Shown in pieces: positions 1 to 8,084 of a stretch of 57,362 nucleotides of DNA. Each line of letters opens with the position of its first letter. Position 1 is the first letter of the stretch. The DNA lies in contig CAYXVE010000035.1 of the NCBI GenBank assembly GCA_964468435.1, positions 1-57,362 of the forward strand, written 5' to 3'. Source of the stretch: JBCCTX01 sp964468435 (GTDB lineage Bacteria > Bacteroidota > Bacteroidia > J057). The notes under the pieces were generated by a model. The model did not search any database. It saw nothing but the letters and a program-made list of their open reading frames with translations, and was not told where the DNA came from. A program made the position numbers and the translations under genes.

Positions 1-37
1 GAATATGGCATTCCCCCGATATTTATATATGAATCTA

Positions 38-274
38 TCAGATCAATCCCATTTCCGGCCAAAGTAAATAAAATATAGGGCTGAATGTATAATTTTCTGT
101 CCAGAAGTAAGTATATACCAAATTTATAGCCTTTGTTAAATCTGAAGTGGTAGCAGTAAGATTAGCCTTGAGTCCCATCTCAAATTGAGCATGTATAATG
201 TAGGCAAAACATATGCTTAGAACATATACTGTAATTTTTTCATGATCAATGTAGTTAAAAGGTGCTTTCTGCAT
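38..274 (-). CDS. doubtful short secreted ORF
   Basis: A 78-codon frame whose residues 14-31 look like a signal peptide with a possible cut after HA in IIHAQF. The following QFEMGLKANLT resembles the first strand of small Bacteroidota beta-barrel proteins, but the frame stops about 45 residues later, far short of any barrel. It may be a truncated remnant or a chance ORF. I recognise no family. Confidence 0.2.
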   Translation of the reverse strand: MQKAPFNYIDHEKITVYVLSICFAYIIHAQFEMGLKANLTATTSDLTKAINLVYTYFWTENYTFSPIFYLLWPEMGLI

Positions 275-334
275 CCCTAAACATCATTTATGTCCGGGAT
301 GTATGAAAACAGGCAAATGTAGATTTAATATTTG

Positions 335-499
335 CTATACTCTTTTGAACAGTCCGGCTACTATCGAGACTATGAAAAGCACAATAAATATCACAAAGAT
401 GATCTTAGCGATGCTCGCAGCCCCAGCTGCTATTCCCGTGAACCCCAGTGCTGCTGCGACTAAGGCTATTACTAGAAAAGTAATTGTCCAACGTAACAT
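335..499 (-). CDS. DUF1328 small membrane protein (UPF0391 type)
   Basis: A 54-residue protein beginning MLRWTITFLVIALVAAAL and ending GLFKRV. It has two hydrophobic helices (about residues 5-24 and 30-49) joined by a Gly/Ala-rich turn, GFTGIAAGAAS. Length, the MLRW start and the FKRV end are typical of the DUF1328/UPF0391 family, small inner-membrane proteins of unknown function, often stress-associated in other bacteria. Start (CAT at 497-499) and stop (CTA at 335-337) were read directly from the complementary strand. A plus-strand frame over the same bases is only its antisense shadow. The gene appears to stand alone. Confidence 0.85.
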   Translation of the reverse strand: MLRWTITFLVIALVAAALGFTGIAAGAASIAKIIFVIFIVLFIVSIVAGLFKRV

Positions 500-693
500 A
501 ATGTTGTTTAATTTTTTGTGTTGAAAATAATATTGCTTTTTATTCTACTCATCTTTTGGTTAAATGTTTCATTATCTTTCCAATATGTAAAAAATATAAT
601 TCATATTGAGTCATTAGATGAATATATGAGCGTAATTATATATATTAAATTGTGAAAAAGAAAACATATTAATCATATTATCGTATAATATGG

Positions 694-701
694 TATATTT
701 G
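694..701 (+). promoter_or_regulatory. candidate -7 box TATATTTG
   Basis: A perfect match to the Bacteroidota -7 consensus TAnnTTTG, about 40 bases before the start codon of the secreted coiled-coil gene and in very AT-rich DNA. No good -33 TTTG lies at the usual distance, so this is tentative. Confidence 0.4.
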
Positions 702-740
702 TAAAAAAATTAACTAATATTAACATTTAAAACATATCTA

Positions 741-1448
741 ATGATGTATTTCAAAAAATTATTTACAATAACTTGTAGTTTATGTTGGCTGATAACATGT
801 CTTAGGGGTCAAACATTGGAAATTGAAAATTCTTCTGTAGCATTCAATGATAAAGTTTATGCCAGTCTTGAGGTAAAGTTAGATCCTGATTCCAAGACAG
901 TAAAAAAGGCATGGCATGATTATCTGAAAGAAAACCATGATGTTGATATTAAGGGAATAGGTTTTCTGACTAACAAAGACGTATTAAAAGGTGAACAGGT
1001 CTCTTTCTCTAATCTGCCTGTCGAAACGGTGAATTTTTACACGAAGGTCGTAAGTGAAGGTGATCAGTGTGTGATGAGTGTATTTGCTTTTGATAGCAAT
1101 GATGATTTTACAAATCAGGACAATCACCCTGAAATGTATGGAAGGATCAGAAATATGCTTACCAGTTTTCTCAATGAATTTTTGAATAGCTTTTATCAGG
1201 AAAAGGTAGAAGAAGTCGAAGATGAGATTGTAAGCTTGGAAAAAGATATCTCAGATAATCGCGATCAGATTGAAGATAACAGAAAAGAAATTGAGAATCT
1301 ACGTAACGAAAACACTGATATGCAAAAGGAAATTGAGGAAAAGGAAGTGCGCCTCCAGAAAGTCAGAGAAAAATTGAACAATAAGCAGAATGACTTGAAT
1401 AATATAAACAGCAAGCTTAGAAAACAGGCATTGATTCCCGGTAAGTAG
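741..1448 (+). CDS. secreted protein with C-terminal coiled coil
   Basis: 235 residues, no family recognised. Residues 1-23 form a signal peptide ending in LITCLRGQ, so the protein should reach the periplasm or beyond. Residues 24-150 form a soluble domain. From about residue 155 to 225 there is a continuous charged heptad pattern (EKVEEVEDEIVSLEKDISD onwards) giving a long coiled coil with IEDNRKEIENLRNE-type repeats. The start could be either of the two leading Met codons. It is flanked by large AT-rich spacers and is probably monocistronic. A role in envelope structure or oligomerisation is possible but is inference only. Confidence 0.7.
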   Translation: MMYFKKLFTITCSLCWLITCLRGQTLEIENSSVAFNDKVYASLEVKLDPDSKTVKKAWHDYLKENHDVDIKGIGFLTNKDVLKGEQVSFSNLPVETVNFYTKVVSEGDQCVMSVFAFDSNDDFTNQDNHPEMYGRIRNMLTSFLNEFLNSFYQEKVEEVEDEIVSLEKDISDNRDQIEDNRKEIENLRNENTDMQKEIEEKEVRLQKVREKLNNKQNDLNNINSKLRKQALIPGK

Positions 1449-1702
1449 AAGGTAATAAGTAAACATAGCTTCTACAGGACGGAGCTAATTAGAATCAGAA
1501 AAGATAATTGCGTACAAACATAAGCTAAGGTACAAAGACTTTTGTTTAATATATTTATGGTTCAATATTCATTAATAACTTTGACAAGTTAAATTAAGAT
1601 AGATTCCTTTTGATGAACAAACGATGTGCACATTATTATGTTAGGCATGCCAACTGTTGGTCATAATGTACATGAGCCTCATGTTAATACAGACTTTTCA
1701 TA

Positions 1703-1954
1703 TTAGGTTGTATATATCGGTACTGTTAAGCTGGAGATATGAAGTGGTTTTCCCATGACAATATCTCCATTCAGAAATTTGGTTATGATTTCTGCATCTT
1801 CTTGGCACATCTCTACCACCGCAGAAACTTCCGTGTATCCCTTTTCTTTCAGATAGAATAACTTCACTGATTGACATTTTCCAAATTCCTCTAGTAATTC
1901 AACCAATTCGTTTTCCTTGATCTGGGGATGTAAATTTGATAATAATATTTTCAT
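1703..1954 (-). CDS. RNA-binding protein, single RRM domain
   Basis: An 83-residue protein consisting of one RRM fold. ILLSNLHP near the start matches the RNP2 strand, ELVELLEEFGKCQSVKL is helix 1 plus strand 2, and GYTEVSAVVEM sits where RNP1 should be. The RNP1 strand lacks the usual aromatic pair (F/Y-V-x-F), so RNA contacts may be weaker or different. The Met at 1954 is preferred because the fold begins right after it; an upstream in-frame Met adds ten unrelated residues. Stand-alone RRM proteins of this size in Bacteroidota and cyanobacteria are often cold-inducible, but nothing here shows regulation. Confidence 0.75.
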   Translation of the reverse strand: MKILLSNLHPQIKENELVELLEEFGKCQSVKLFYLKEKGYTEVSAVVEMCQEDAEIITKFLNGDIVMGKPLHISSLTVPIYTT

Positions 1955-2184
1955 GAGTCTAAGGTTGTTTAGTATATTAAGCATGAATTCTGCTTGAGTT
2001 ACTTAGCCAGAAATAGAAAAGTATAACCTGAGTTATATCTATTTCTGTATGAGTGGAATGGCAAAAGTTTAGTCAAGCAAGTGTCTATTTGTTAATACAG
2101 TATCCTTGGTGATTAAATTTAAATAAAATATTTAGCTGTTAATGTTCTCATAAGTAGAAAAAGTATCCCCAATAGAAATATATT

Positions 2185-2457
2185 ATGTGCTGCAATTTCC
2201 CCAAGCATCGGTATATAGTGAAACAACTATTAATAATATTTCTTCTTATTCTCATTCTAGTTTTGGCCGAATCAGTGGTTACCTCCCTGGCTTTCAGTAC
2301 TTTTATTTCGTTATTGTTTGAACCAATCGGGAGAAAACTGGAAAACTTAGATACAGGCAGGTTTAAGTTTGCGATGAATAAAATAACCTATTGTAACTAT
2401 TGTATAATGATAGCGCAAGTTAAAACAGAGTTCCCAGTCTTTTCACTACATATCTAA
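2185..2457 (+). CDS. hypothetical small membrane protein
   Basis: A 90-codon frame with one strong membrane segment (about residues 13-40, QLLIIFLLILILVLAESV onwards). The tail after about residue 60 looks poor (NKITYCNYCIMIAQ), so either the frame is fortuitous past that point or the gene is small and fast-evolving. No family recognised and no clear promoter. Confidence 0.3.
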   Translation: MCCNFPKHRYIVKQLLIIFLLILILVLAESVVTSLAFSTFISLLFEPIGRKLENLDTGRFKFAMNKITYCNYCIMIAQVKTEFPVFSLHI

Positions 2458-2462
2458 TATTG

Positions 2463-2639
2463 ATGTACAATTTATCTTTGAAAGCCAGTATAGACAGGAT
2501 TACAAAACAAATAGCTGAATTTTTTGAATTGTCTACAGAGGTAGATTGCGGAGAGAGTCTGATCCTGTTGCCGGGTGGGGAAAACTCCGGAAATATTAGG
2601 ACCATTACTTTTGAAAGGGGCTTGGGCTTGTCTCAATAA
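2463..2639 (+). CDS. hypothetical 58-residue protein
   Basis: A short frame starting MYNLSLKASIDRITKQIAE and ending ITFERGLGLSQ. Composition is protein-like: an amphipathic N-terminal helix, then a polar Gly-containing stretch. Its last 7 bases overlap the end of the convergent LON-domain gene. It begins 5 bases after the preceding hypothetical ORF ends and may be co-transcribed with it. No family recognised. Confidence 0.35.
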   Translation: MYNLSLKASIDRITKQIAEFFELSTEVDCGESLILLPGGENSGNIRTITFERGLGLSQ

Positions 2640-3268
2640 TCCGGCGGTTGTGCATTCTTGAAGTGTCCATTGAGTTTGGCCTTAACCTTTGCACGTTCGC
2701 TATCGCGGATCGTGGGTAGAATCTTGCGGATGTGGTCGCGAAGGAAAGACAAGCGACCGGATTCTGAATCTATACTCAACAATTTACATTCCTGCTGCGT
2801 GGAGAGGCCTACTTGGTGGCCGATTTTAAAGGAATAAATTTGCAGAGGATCAGATATTTGTTCGCGTTTGAAACCCAGGGTTTCGTTGAGTTCTTTCAGT
2901 AGGTCGTATACGGTCTGCTGGAGTTCTTCATCGCTGCGCTCATCCGAGTCGAGCCACTCAATCTCTCCCCCCGGGTAGAGCTTCCCGGGAGCTACTTCGT
3001 CAAAACTAATAATTTTAGCTCTACGTATACCTAGTACCTGGATATCCAGTTCACCACTCTCATAAGCCCGGTCTACCTGGGCAAGTTCTACCTCGGTGAA
3101 GATGCTGACGATCTGTTTATCCAGCACAGGTGGAATCCCAAAAGTGATCGCATTTTCTCTGCATTCGTTGATCAATTGTCTGTAGCGTGGCTCAAAAATG
3201 TACAGCCTAAGCTTTTCTCCGGGGAAAACGACTGAACTCAATGGAAATAATGGTAGATACTCTGACAT
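2633..3268 (-). CDS. LON substrate-binding domain protein
   Basis: A 211-residue protein starting MSEYLPLFPLSSVVFPGEKL, the typical opening of stand-alone LON N-terminal (PUA-like) domain proteins. FEPRYRQLINEC and the later LGFKREQISDPLQIYSFKIG region fit the family. The AAA and protease domains of true Lon are absent, as expected for this family, whose role is probably protein recognition. The Met at 3268 is preferred over one five codons upstream because PLFPL normally follows directly. It is transcribed away from nrdJ, and the spacer between them holds the DnaA boxes. Confidence 0.85.
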   Translation of the reverse strand: MSEYLPLFPLSSVVFPGEKLRLYIFEPRYRQLINECRENAITFGIPPVLDKQIVSIFTEVELAQVDRAYESGELDIQVLGIRRAKIISFDEVAPGKLYPGGEIEWLDSDERSDEELQQTVYDLLKELNETLGFKREQISDPLQIYSFKIGHQVGLSTQQECKLLSIDSESGRLSFLRDHIRKILPTIRDSERAKVKAKLNGHFKNAQPPDY

Positions 3269-3409
3269 GCTCAAATATATCAAATAATCGTGGTTTATAA
3301 AATCCCCTGCTTATGGATGCGATTTTTTTCCACGTAGCAGAATGCGAAAAACAATGCGGCAGGGCTTATTTGCTTGGTAAATGGTGGGTAAATACTCATG
3401 GTTTTAGCG

Positions 3410-3431
3410 TTATCCACAAACTTGTTGATAA
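3410..3431. promoter_or_regulatory. inverted pair of DnaA boxes upstream of nrdJ
   Basis: TTATCCACA (3410-3418), an exact match to the consensus DnaA box, is followed after four bases by TGTTGATAA (3423-3431), the complement of the DnaA-box variant TTATCAACA. The pair lies about 100 bases before the nrdJ start, between two divergent genes. In E. coli DnaA boxes control nrdAB, so cell-cycle control of nrdJ is a reasonable inference. No other origin-like feature (dnaA, dnaN, box cluster) is nearby. Confidence 0.55.
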
Positions 3432-3532
3432 ATCGATATACTGTAAGCTGTAATTATATGTTAATTTATTACTACGAATTAAGTAAAAGTTATGGAATAA
3501 ACTTCTTTAGGAGTTGAAATTTAACAAAGATT

Positions 3533-6100
3533 ATGATAGCGAACACTACAAAGGATGGAAAGAAGCTTAAACAGAAGAAAGCTTACACATTTGACGAGGT
3601 CTTGCCACAAGCCGTAGCATATTTCAATGGGGATGAATTGGCAGCCAATGTATGGTTCAATAAGTACGCTATGAAAGATTCTCATGGCAATATTTATGAC
3701 CGTACGCCTGACGACATGCATCGCCGCATTGCAAAAGAGTTGCACCGGATTGAGCAAAGGTATCCCTATCCTTTCACAGAAGAAGAAATCTATGAAGCGC
3801 TGAAAGATTTCAAATACATCGTGCCTCAGGGAGGGCCCATGAGCGGGATTGGAAACAAAAATCAGATTATATCCCTTTCTAATTGTTTTGTCATCGGGCA
3901 CGATCATCTTGCGGATTCTTATGGAGGTGTGATGAAGACGGATGAAGAACAGGTGCAACTGATGAAACGCCGGGGAGGAGTAGGCCATGATCTGTCTCAC
4001 ATACGTCCCAAAGGAAGTCCTGTGATGAACAGTGCCCTAACTTCAACGGGGGTAGTACCCTTTATGGAGCGCTACTCCAACTCAACCCGCGAGGTAGCAC
4101 AGGATGGAAGAAGAGGAGCATTGATGCTCAGTATTTCGATCAAGCATCCTGATGCAGAGCACTTTATAAATGCCAAAATGGATGGTACAAAAGTTACCGG
4201 GGCCAATGTATCTGTGAGGATCGATGACGAATTTATGCAGGCTGTTCTGGAAGACAAACCCTATAAGCAGCAGTATCCAATACAGGGAGAAGCTATAGTG
4301 GAAAAAGAGATCGATGCCCGTGCACTGTGGGAAAAGATCATTCATAATGCCTGGGCATCAGCAGAACCAGGTGTACTCTTCTGGGATACCATAACACGCG
4401 AAGCCATACCAGATTGCTATGACGACCTGGGATTTCGAACAGTATCTACCAATCCATGTGGCGAGATTCCGCTTTGTCCTTATGATAGTTGCCGATTGCT
4501 GGCGATCAACCTGTATAGTTTTGTAGATGATCCCTTCACGCCTCAGGCTAGTTTTAATTTCAAGCGGTTCAAACAATACGTATACCTGGCACAGCGTATC
4601 ATGGATGATATCGTAGACCTTGAACTGGAAAAGATCGATGATATTATTAATAAGATCAACGACGATCCAGAGGAGGAAGAGATCAAGCGCACAGAAAGGC
4701 TGTTATGGGAAAAAATAAGAACGAAATGTGCCAACGGAAGAAGAACGGGGGTAGGGATAACTGCCGAAGGAGATATGCTGGCTGCACTGGGACTGTGTTA
4801 TGGTACAGATGAAGCCTTGGATTTTTCTGTAGAAGTACACAAAACCCTGGCCCTTAATGCTTACCGCTCTTCAGTAGACATGGCAAAGGATCGTGGAGCA
4901 TTCCCTATCTATGATGCAGAGCGAGAAAAAGACAACCCCTTTCTAGGCAGAATTCTAGAAGCAGATCCAGAGCTGTATGAGAATATGGTAGCATATGGAC
5001 GCAGAAATATAGCACTGCTTACCATCGCCCCAACGGGAACTACCAGTCTGATGACCCAGACAACTTCCGGTATTGAGCCCGTATTTATGGTCTCATATAA
5101 GAGACGTCGTAAAGTGAACCCCAATGACAAGTCAGCAAAAATTGACTTTGTCGATGAAGTGGGAGACTCCTGGGAAGAGTATCACGTTTTCCATCACAAG
5201 TTTATAACTTGGTTGGAGCAGAATGGCTACTCTAGAGAAGAAGTGGCACGACTGGATGAAGCATCTCTGAATGAGATCGTTGCCTCCTCCCCTTACTACA
5301 AGGCTACTGCCAACGATGTAGATTGGGTAAATAAGGTGAAAATGCAGGGAGCTGTCCAGAAATGGGTAGACCACTCAATTAGTGTGACAGTGAATATTCC
5401 CAACGATACTACGGAGGAAATGGTAGCCAAAATCTACATGACTGGCTGGGAAAGTGGTTGTAAGGGGATTACCGTATATCGCGATGGATCGCGCTCTGGA
5501 GTATTGGTTTCTAGCTCGGAAAAAGGTAAAAAGAAGGAAGATGATTTCCTCGAAACACACGCGCCTAAGCGTCCAAAGAAGTTGGAAGCCTCTGTCGTCC
5601 GATTCTTCAACAATGAAGAACCCTGGATTGCAGTTGTAGGACTTTATAAAGGTAAGCCCTATGAAATCTTCACTGGACATGCCAAGGATTCATTCTCCAT
5701 TCTCAGGCATGTAGATCAAGGTTGGGTCATCAAGAATAAGGATGAAATGGGCAACAGTAGATATGATTTCCAATACGTTGACAGCGAGGGATATCGAGTG
5801 ACAATCGAAGGGCTATCTAGAAGCTTCAACCAAGTGTACTGGAACTACGCAAAGCTCATCTCAGGCGTATTACGCCATGGAATGCCTCTGCCACACGTGG
5901 TCAACATGATCAGCAACCTGCATCTCGATGCAGATTCGCTCAACACCTGGAAAAATGGGTTAGTACGTGCACTCAAACAATTTATCCCCAATGGCACGCC
6001 AGCAGTTGATAAGACCTGTCCAGAATGTGGCGGGGAGTCCCTGATCTATCAGGAAGGATGTCTTACCTGTGGAAGTTGTGGATTCAGTAAATGTGAATAA
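3533..6100 (+). CDS. nrdJ: adenosylcobalamin-dependent class II ribonucleotide reductase
   Basis: An 855-residue enzyme that reduces ribonucleotides to deoxyribonucleotides using a B12-generated thiyl radical. Visible catalytic set: Cys118 (SNCF) and Cys320 as the likely redox pair, Cys309 in NPCGE (307-311) as the thiyl-radical Cys, with Asn307 and Glu311. The 11-residue spacing from Cys309 to Cys320 matches NrdJ of Thermotoga. APTGTTS at about 498-504 is the phosphate-binding loop. A TSCPD-type domain covers about 690-800. The C-terminus is a Cys-rich tail (CPECGG, CLTCGSCGFSKC) that carries the shuttle cysteines or a zinc ribbon. No N-terminal ATP cone is evident. No cobalamin riboswitch was seen upstream; DnaA boxes were. 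A strong terminator follows. Confidence 0.97.
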   Translation: MIANTTKDGKKLKQKKAYTFDEVLPQAVAYFNGDELAANVWFNKYAMKDSHGNIYDRTPDDMHRRIAKELHRIEQRYPYPFTEEEIYEALKDFKYIVPQGGPMSGIGNKNQIISLSNCFVIGHDHLADSYGGVMKTDEEQVQLMKRRGGVGHDLSHIRPKGSPVMNSALTSTGVVPFMERYSNSTREVAQDGRRGALMLSISIKHPDAEHFINAKMDGTKVTGANVSVRIDDEFMQAVLEDKPYKQQYPIQGEAIVEKEIDARALWEKIIHNAWASAEPGVLFWDTITREAIPDCYDDLGFRTVSTNPCGEIPLCPYDSCRLLAINLYSFVDDPFTPQASFNFKRFKQYVYLAQRIMDDIVDLELEKIDDIINKINDDPEEEEIKRTERLLWEKIRTKCANGRRTGVGITAEGDMLAALGLCYGTDEALDFSVEVHKTLALNAYRSSVDMAKDRGAFPIYDAEREKDNPFLGRILEADPELYENMVAYGRRNIALLTIAPTGTTSLMTQTTSGIEPVFMVSYKRRRKVNPNDKSAKIDFVDEVGDSWEEYHVFHHKFITWLEQNGYSREEVARLDEASLNEIVASSPYYKATANDVDWVNKVKMQGAVQKWVDHSISVTVNIPNDTTEEMVAKIYMTGWESGCKGITVYRDGSRSGVLVSSSEKGKKKEDDFLETHAPKRPKKLEASVVRFFNNEEPWIAVVGLYKGKPYEIFTGHAKDSFSILRHVDQGWVIKNKDEMGNSRYDFQYVDSEGYRVTIEGLSRSFNQVYWNYAKLISGVLRHGMPLPHVVNMISNLHLDADSLNTWKNGLVRALKQFIPNGTPAVDKTCPECGGESLIYQEGCLTCGSCGFSKCE

Positions 6101-6208
6101 TCTTATTGTTGACGGAAAGTGGCAAGTATTTGGTAGGTATATAATGTTTCTTGCCATTCAATTCTTTCCGAAACAATGTTTATGCTTATCGTTCTTTACA
6201 GCACCTTT

Positions 6209-6241
6209 GTGGCGATCTTTGGGTCGCCACTTTGTTTTTTT
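6209..6241 (+). terminator. Rho-independent terminator after nrdJ
   Basis: A perfect 7-bp stem, GTGGCGA (6209-6215) with TCGCCAC (6224-6230), has an 8-base loop and is followed by TTTGTTTTTTT. It ends the nrdJ transcript before the SDR gene. Confidence 0.9.
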
Positions 6242-6299
6242 AAGCAGTGCGAATTAATTTGAGAATTATAAATCAAACTGTTCATGTCATCATAGTAAT

Positions 6300-7079
6300 A
6301 TGCTATTTGATCTTACGCAAAAAGTAGCCATTGTGACGGGGGGAGCTAGTGGTATCGGAAAGAGTATCTCTATACGCTTCGCTGCACAAAGGGCCAATGT
6401 GCAGATTATCGATATCAACGAAGATGCAGGTCAGCAGCTTGTCAGGCACATAGTTGCCGAGGGAGGTAAGGCTACCTTTCATCATTGCAATATCACAGTA
6501 CAAAGTGATGTCATAGCATTATTTGATCAAATCTACCAGCGCGAAGGGAGCCTGGATATCCTGGTAAATAATGCGGGTATCGCACATATAGGTAATGTGG
6601 AGACTACTACAGAAGAGGACTTTGACCGCGTATTTGCTGTAAATGTCAAAGGAGTATACAATTGCCTCAAAGGAGCTATTCCTCATATGAAAACACAGGG
6701 CAAAGGAAATATCATCAATATGGCATCTGTAGCCTCTGAACTGGGAATTTTTGAGCGTTTTGCTTACTCCAGCAGCAAGGGAGCCGTCTTGACAATGACC
6801 TACAGCGTTGCCAAGGACTATCTGGACTACAACATACGCTGCAATAGCGTAGCCCCAGCAAGGGTACATACGCCTTTTGTGGATGGTTATCTGGCTAGAA
6901 CATATCCAGGCAGGGAAGAGGAAATGTATGAAGTTTTGTCCCAAACACAACCCATAGGCAGGATGGGTAAACCTGATGAAATAGCCAATTTGGTATTGTA
7001 CCTCGCTTCAGACGAAGCAGCATTCATCACGGGCACTAACTTCCCCATCGACGGAGGATTTATCAAGCTCAATACGTGA
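6300..7079 (+). CDS. SDR-family oxidoreductase, probable 2-keto-3-deoxy-L-fuconate dehydrogenase
   Basis: 259 residues, a classical short-chain dehydrogenase. TGGASGIG (about 14-21) binds the nucleotide, DINE after strand 2 favours NAD(H), NNAG (about 91-94) stabilises the fold, and YSSSK supplies the catalytic Tyr and Lys. The C-terminal ITGTNFPIDGGF is typical. The next two genes are an FAH-type hydrolase and a fuconolactonase-like amidohydrolase, so the likely step is oxidation of 2-keto-3-deoxy-L-fuconate to the 2,4-diketo acid, or oxidation of L-fucose itself. The sequence alone does not fix the substrate. The other genes of the route (dehydratase, permease, second dehydrogenase) are not in the window. 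Confidence 0.85.
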   Translation: MLFDLTQKVAIVTGGASGIGKSISIRFAAQRANVQIIDINEDAGQQLVRHIVAEGGKATFHHCNITVQSDVIALFDQIYQREGSLDILVNNAGIAHIGNVETTTEEDFDRVFAVNVKGVYNCLKGAIPHMKTQGKGNIINMASVASELGIFERFAYSSSKGAVLTMTYSVAKDYLDYNIRCNSVAPARVHTPFVDGYLARTYPGREEEMYEVLSQTQPIGRMGKPDEIANLVLYLASDEAAFITGTNFPIDGGFIKLNT

Positions 7080-7127
7080 TGTTTAGATTTAGGGTCACAG
7101 GCAGCCATACTGAAGTGAGGAACCATA

Positions 7128-7170
7128 CCCCAATGACCATAATGATCCAATGCCCCCAATGATCACAATG
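7128..7170 (+). repeat. imperfect 17-bp direct repeat
   Basis: CCCCAATGACCATAATG (7128-7144) is repeated as CCCCAATGATCACAATG (7154-7170), two mismatches, 26 bases apart start to start. It lies in the SDR-FAH spacer. It could be a minor intergenic repeat or a regulator site; nothing shows which. Confidence 0.5.
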
Positions 7171-7207
7171 TCCCAGTAACTCAATACAACAATATCTATC
7201 ACTCTAT

Positions 7208-8065
7208 ATGAAACTATTTAGATTTGGACAACCGGGAGCAGAAAGACCAGGCGTTTTTTATCAAGAAAGACACCTGGATGTCAGTACTTTTGGACGGGAC
7301 TATGATGAGACTTTCTTCGGCTCAGATGGACTGCTGAAGCTTCAGGACTGGATCATTTTCCAAGCAGATAATGTCCCTCAGGTATCTGAAGGTACAAGAT
7401 TTGGACCTCCGCTGGTGCGACCTTCCAAGATGATCTGTATCGGTTTGAACTATGCAGATCATGCTGAAGAAAGCAAGATGACACTTCCTGAAGAACCTGT
7501 GATATTTTTCAAGGCTACTTCTGCCATTTGTGGACCTTTTGATGAGGTTGTCATACCCAAAGGTAGTAACAAGACTGACTGGGAGGTAGAACTGGCAGTA
7601 GTAATTGGAAAAAAAGCATCATATGTATCTGAGAATGATGCCATGAATCATGTTGCAGGGTATACCTTACACAATGACTACAGTGAACGTGAATATCAGT
7701 TGGAAAGAGGAGGTCAATGGGTAAAAGGAAAAAGTGCAGATACGTTTGCACCACTAGGACCCTATCTGGTGACAAACGATGAGATTTCGGATGTCAACAA
7801 CCTCAACCTGTGGTTGACTCTGAATGGTGAAAAACTTCAGGATAGCAATACTGCACAACTTGTCTTCAAGGTACCACAACTAGTCAGTTATCTGAGTCAT
7901 TTCATGACTTTGCTGCCCGGAGATATTATTTCTACAGGTACACCAGCAGGTGTGGGACTGGGATTTGATCCTCCAAAGTATCTGAAGCCTGGCGATGTAG
8001 TAGAACTGGGAATAGAGGGTCTAGGATCGAGCAGGCAAAAGGCAGTAGCATGGTCTCCATTGTGA
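7208..8065 (+). CDS. fumarylacetoacetate hydrolase (FAH) family, probable 2,4-diketo-3-deoxy-L-fuconate hydrolase
   Basis: 285 residues with the FAH fold: a short N-terminal domain, then the catalytic core from PSKMICIGLNYADHAEE (about residue 75). Metal ligands are likely Glu in the WEVELAVVIGK strand and Asp in HNDYSERE. STGTPAGVG near the C-terminus is a family hallmark. Database names for this subgroup are often ureidoglycolate lyase. Between an SDR and a fuconolactonase-like enzyme, cleavage of the diketo acid to pyruvate and lactate is more likely, but that is inference from context. It lies 128 bases after the SDR gene, 19 bases before the next. Confidence 0.87.
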   Translation: MKLFRFGQPGAERPGVFYQERHLDVSTFGRDYDETFFGSDGLLKLQDWIIFQADNVPQVSEGTRFGPPLVRPSKMICIGLNYADHAEESKMTLPEEPVIFFKATSAICGPFDEVVIPKGSNKTDWEVELAVVIGKKASYVSENDAMNHVAGYTLHNDYSEREYQLERGGQWVKGKSADTFAPLGPYLVTNDEISDVNNLNLWLTLNGEKLQDSNTAQLVFKVPQLVSYLSHFMTLLPGDIISTGTPAGVGLGFDPPKYLKPGDVVELGIEGLGSSRQKAVAWSPL

Positions 8066-8084
8066 ATGTGAAAAATGCTGAGTA

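Noticed and set aside
303..524. Plus-strand 73-codon frame
   Set aside because: It is antisense to the DUF1328 gene, which has clear family motifs.
3410..3431. Replication origin
   Set aside because: Only two DnaA boxes, no unwinding element or dnaA/dnaN context.
3284..3532. Possible cobalamin riboswitch before nrdJ
   Set aside because: No B12-box or matching stem pattern was seen; only DnaA boxes stand out.
3521..5680. Several minus-strand frames inside nrdJ
   Set aside because: Shadows of a strongly supported gene; no motifs.
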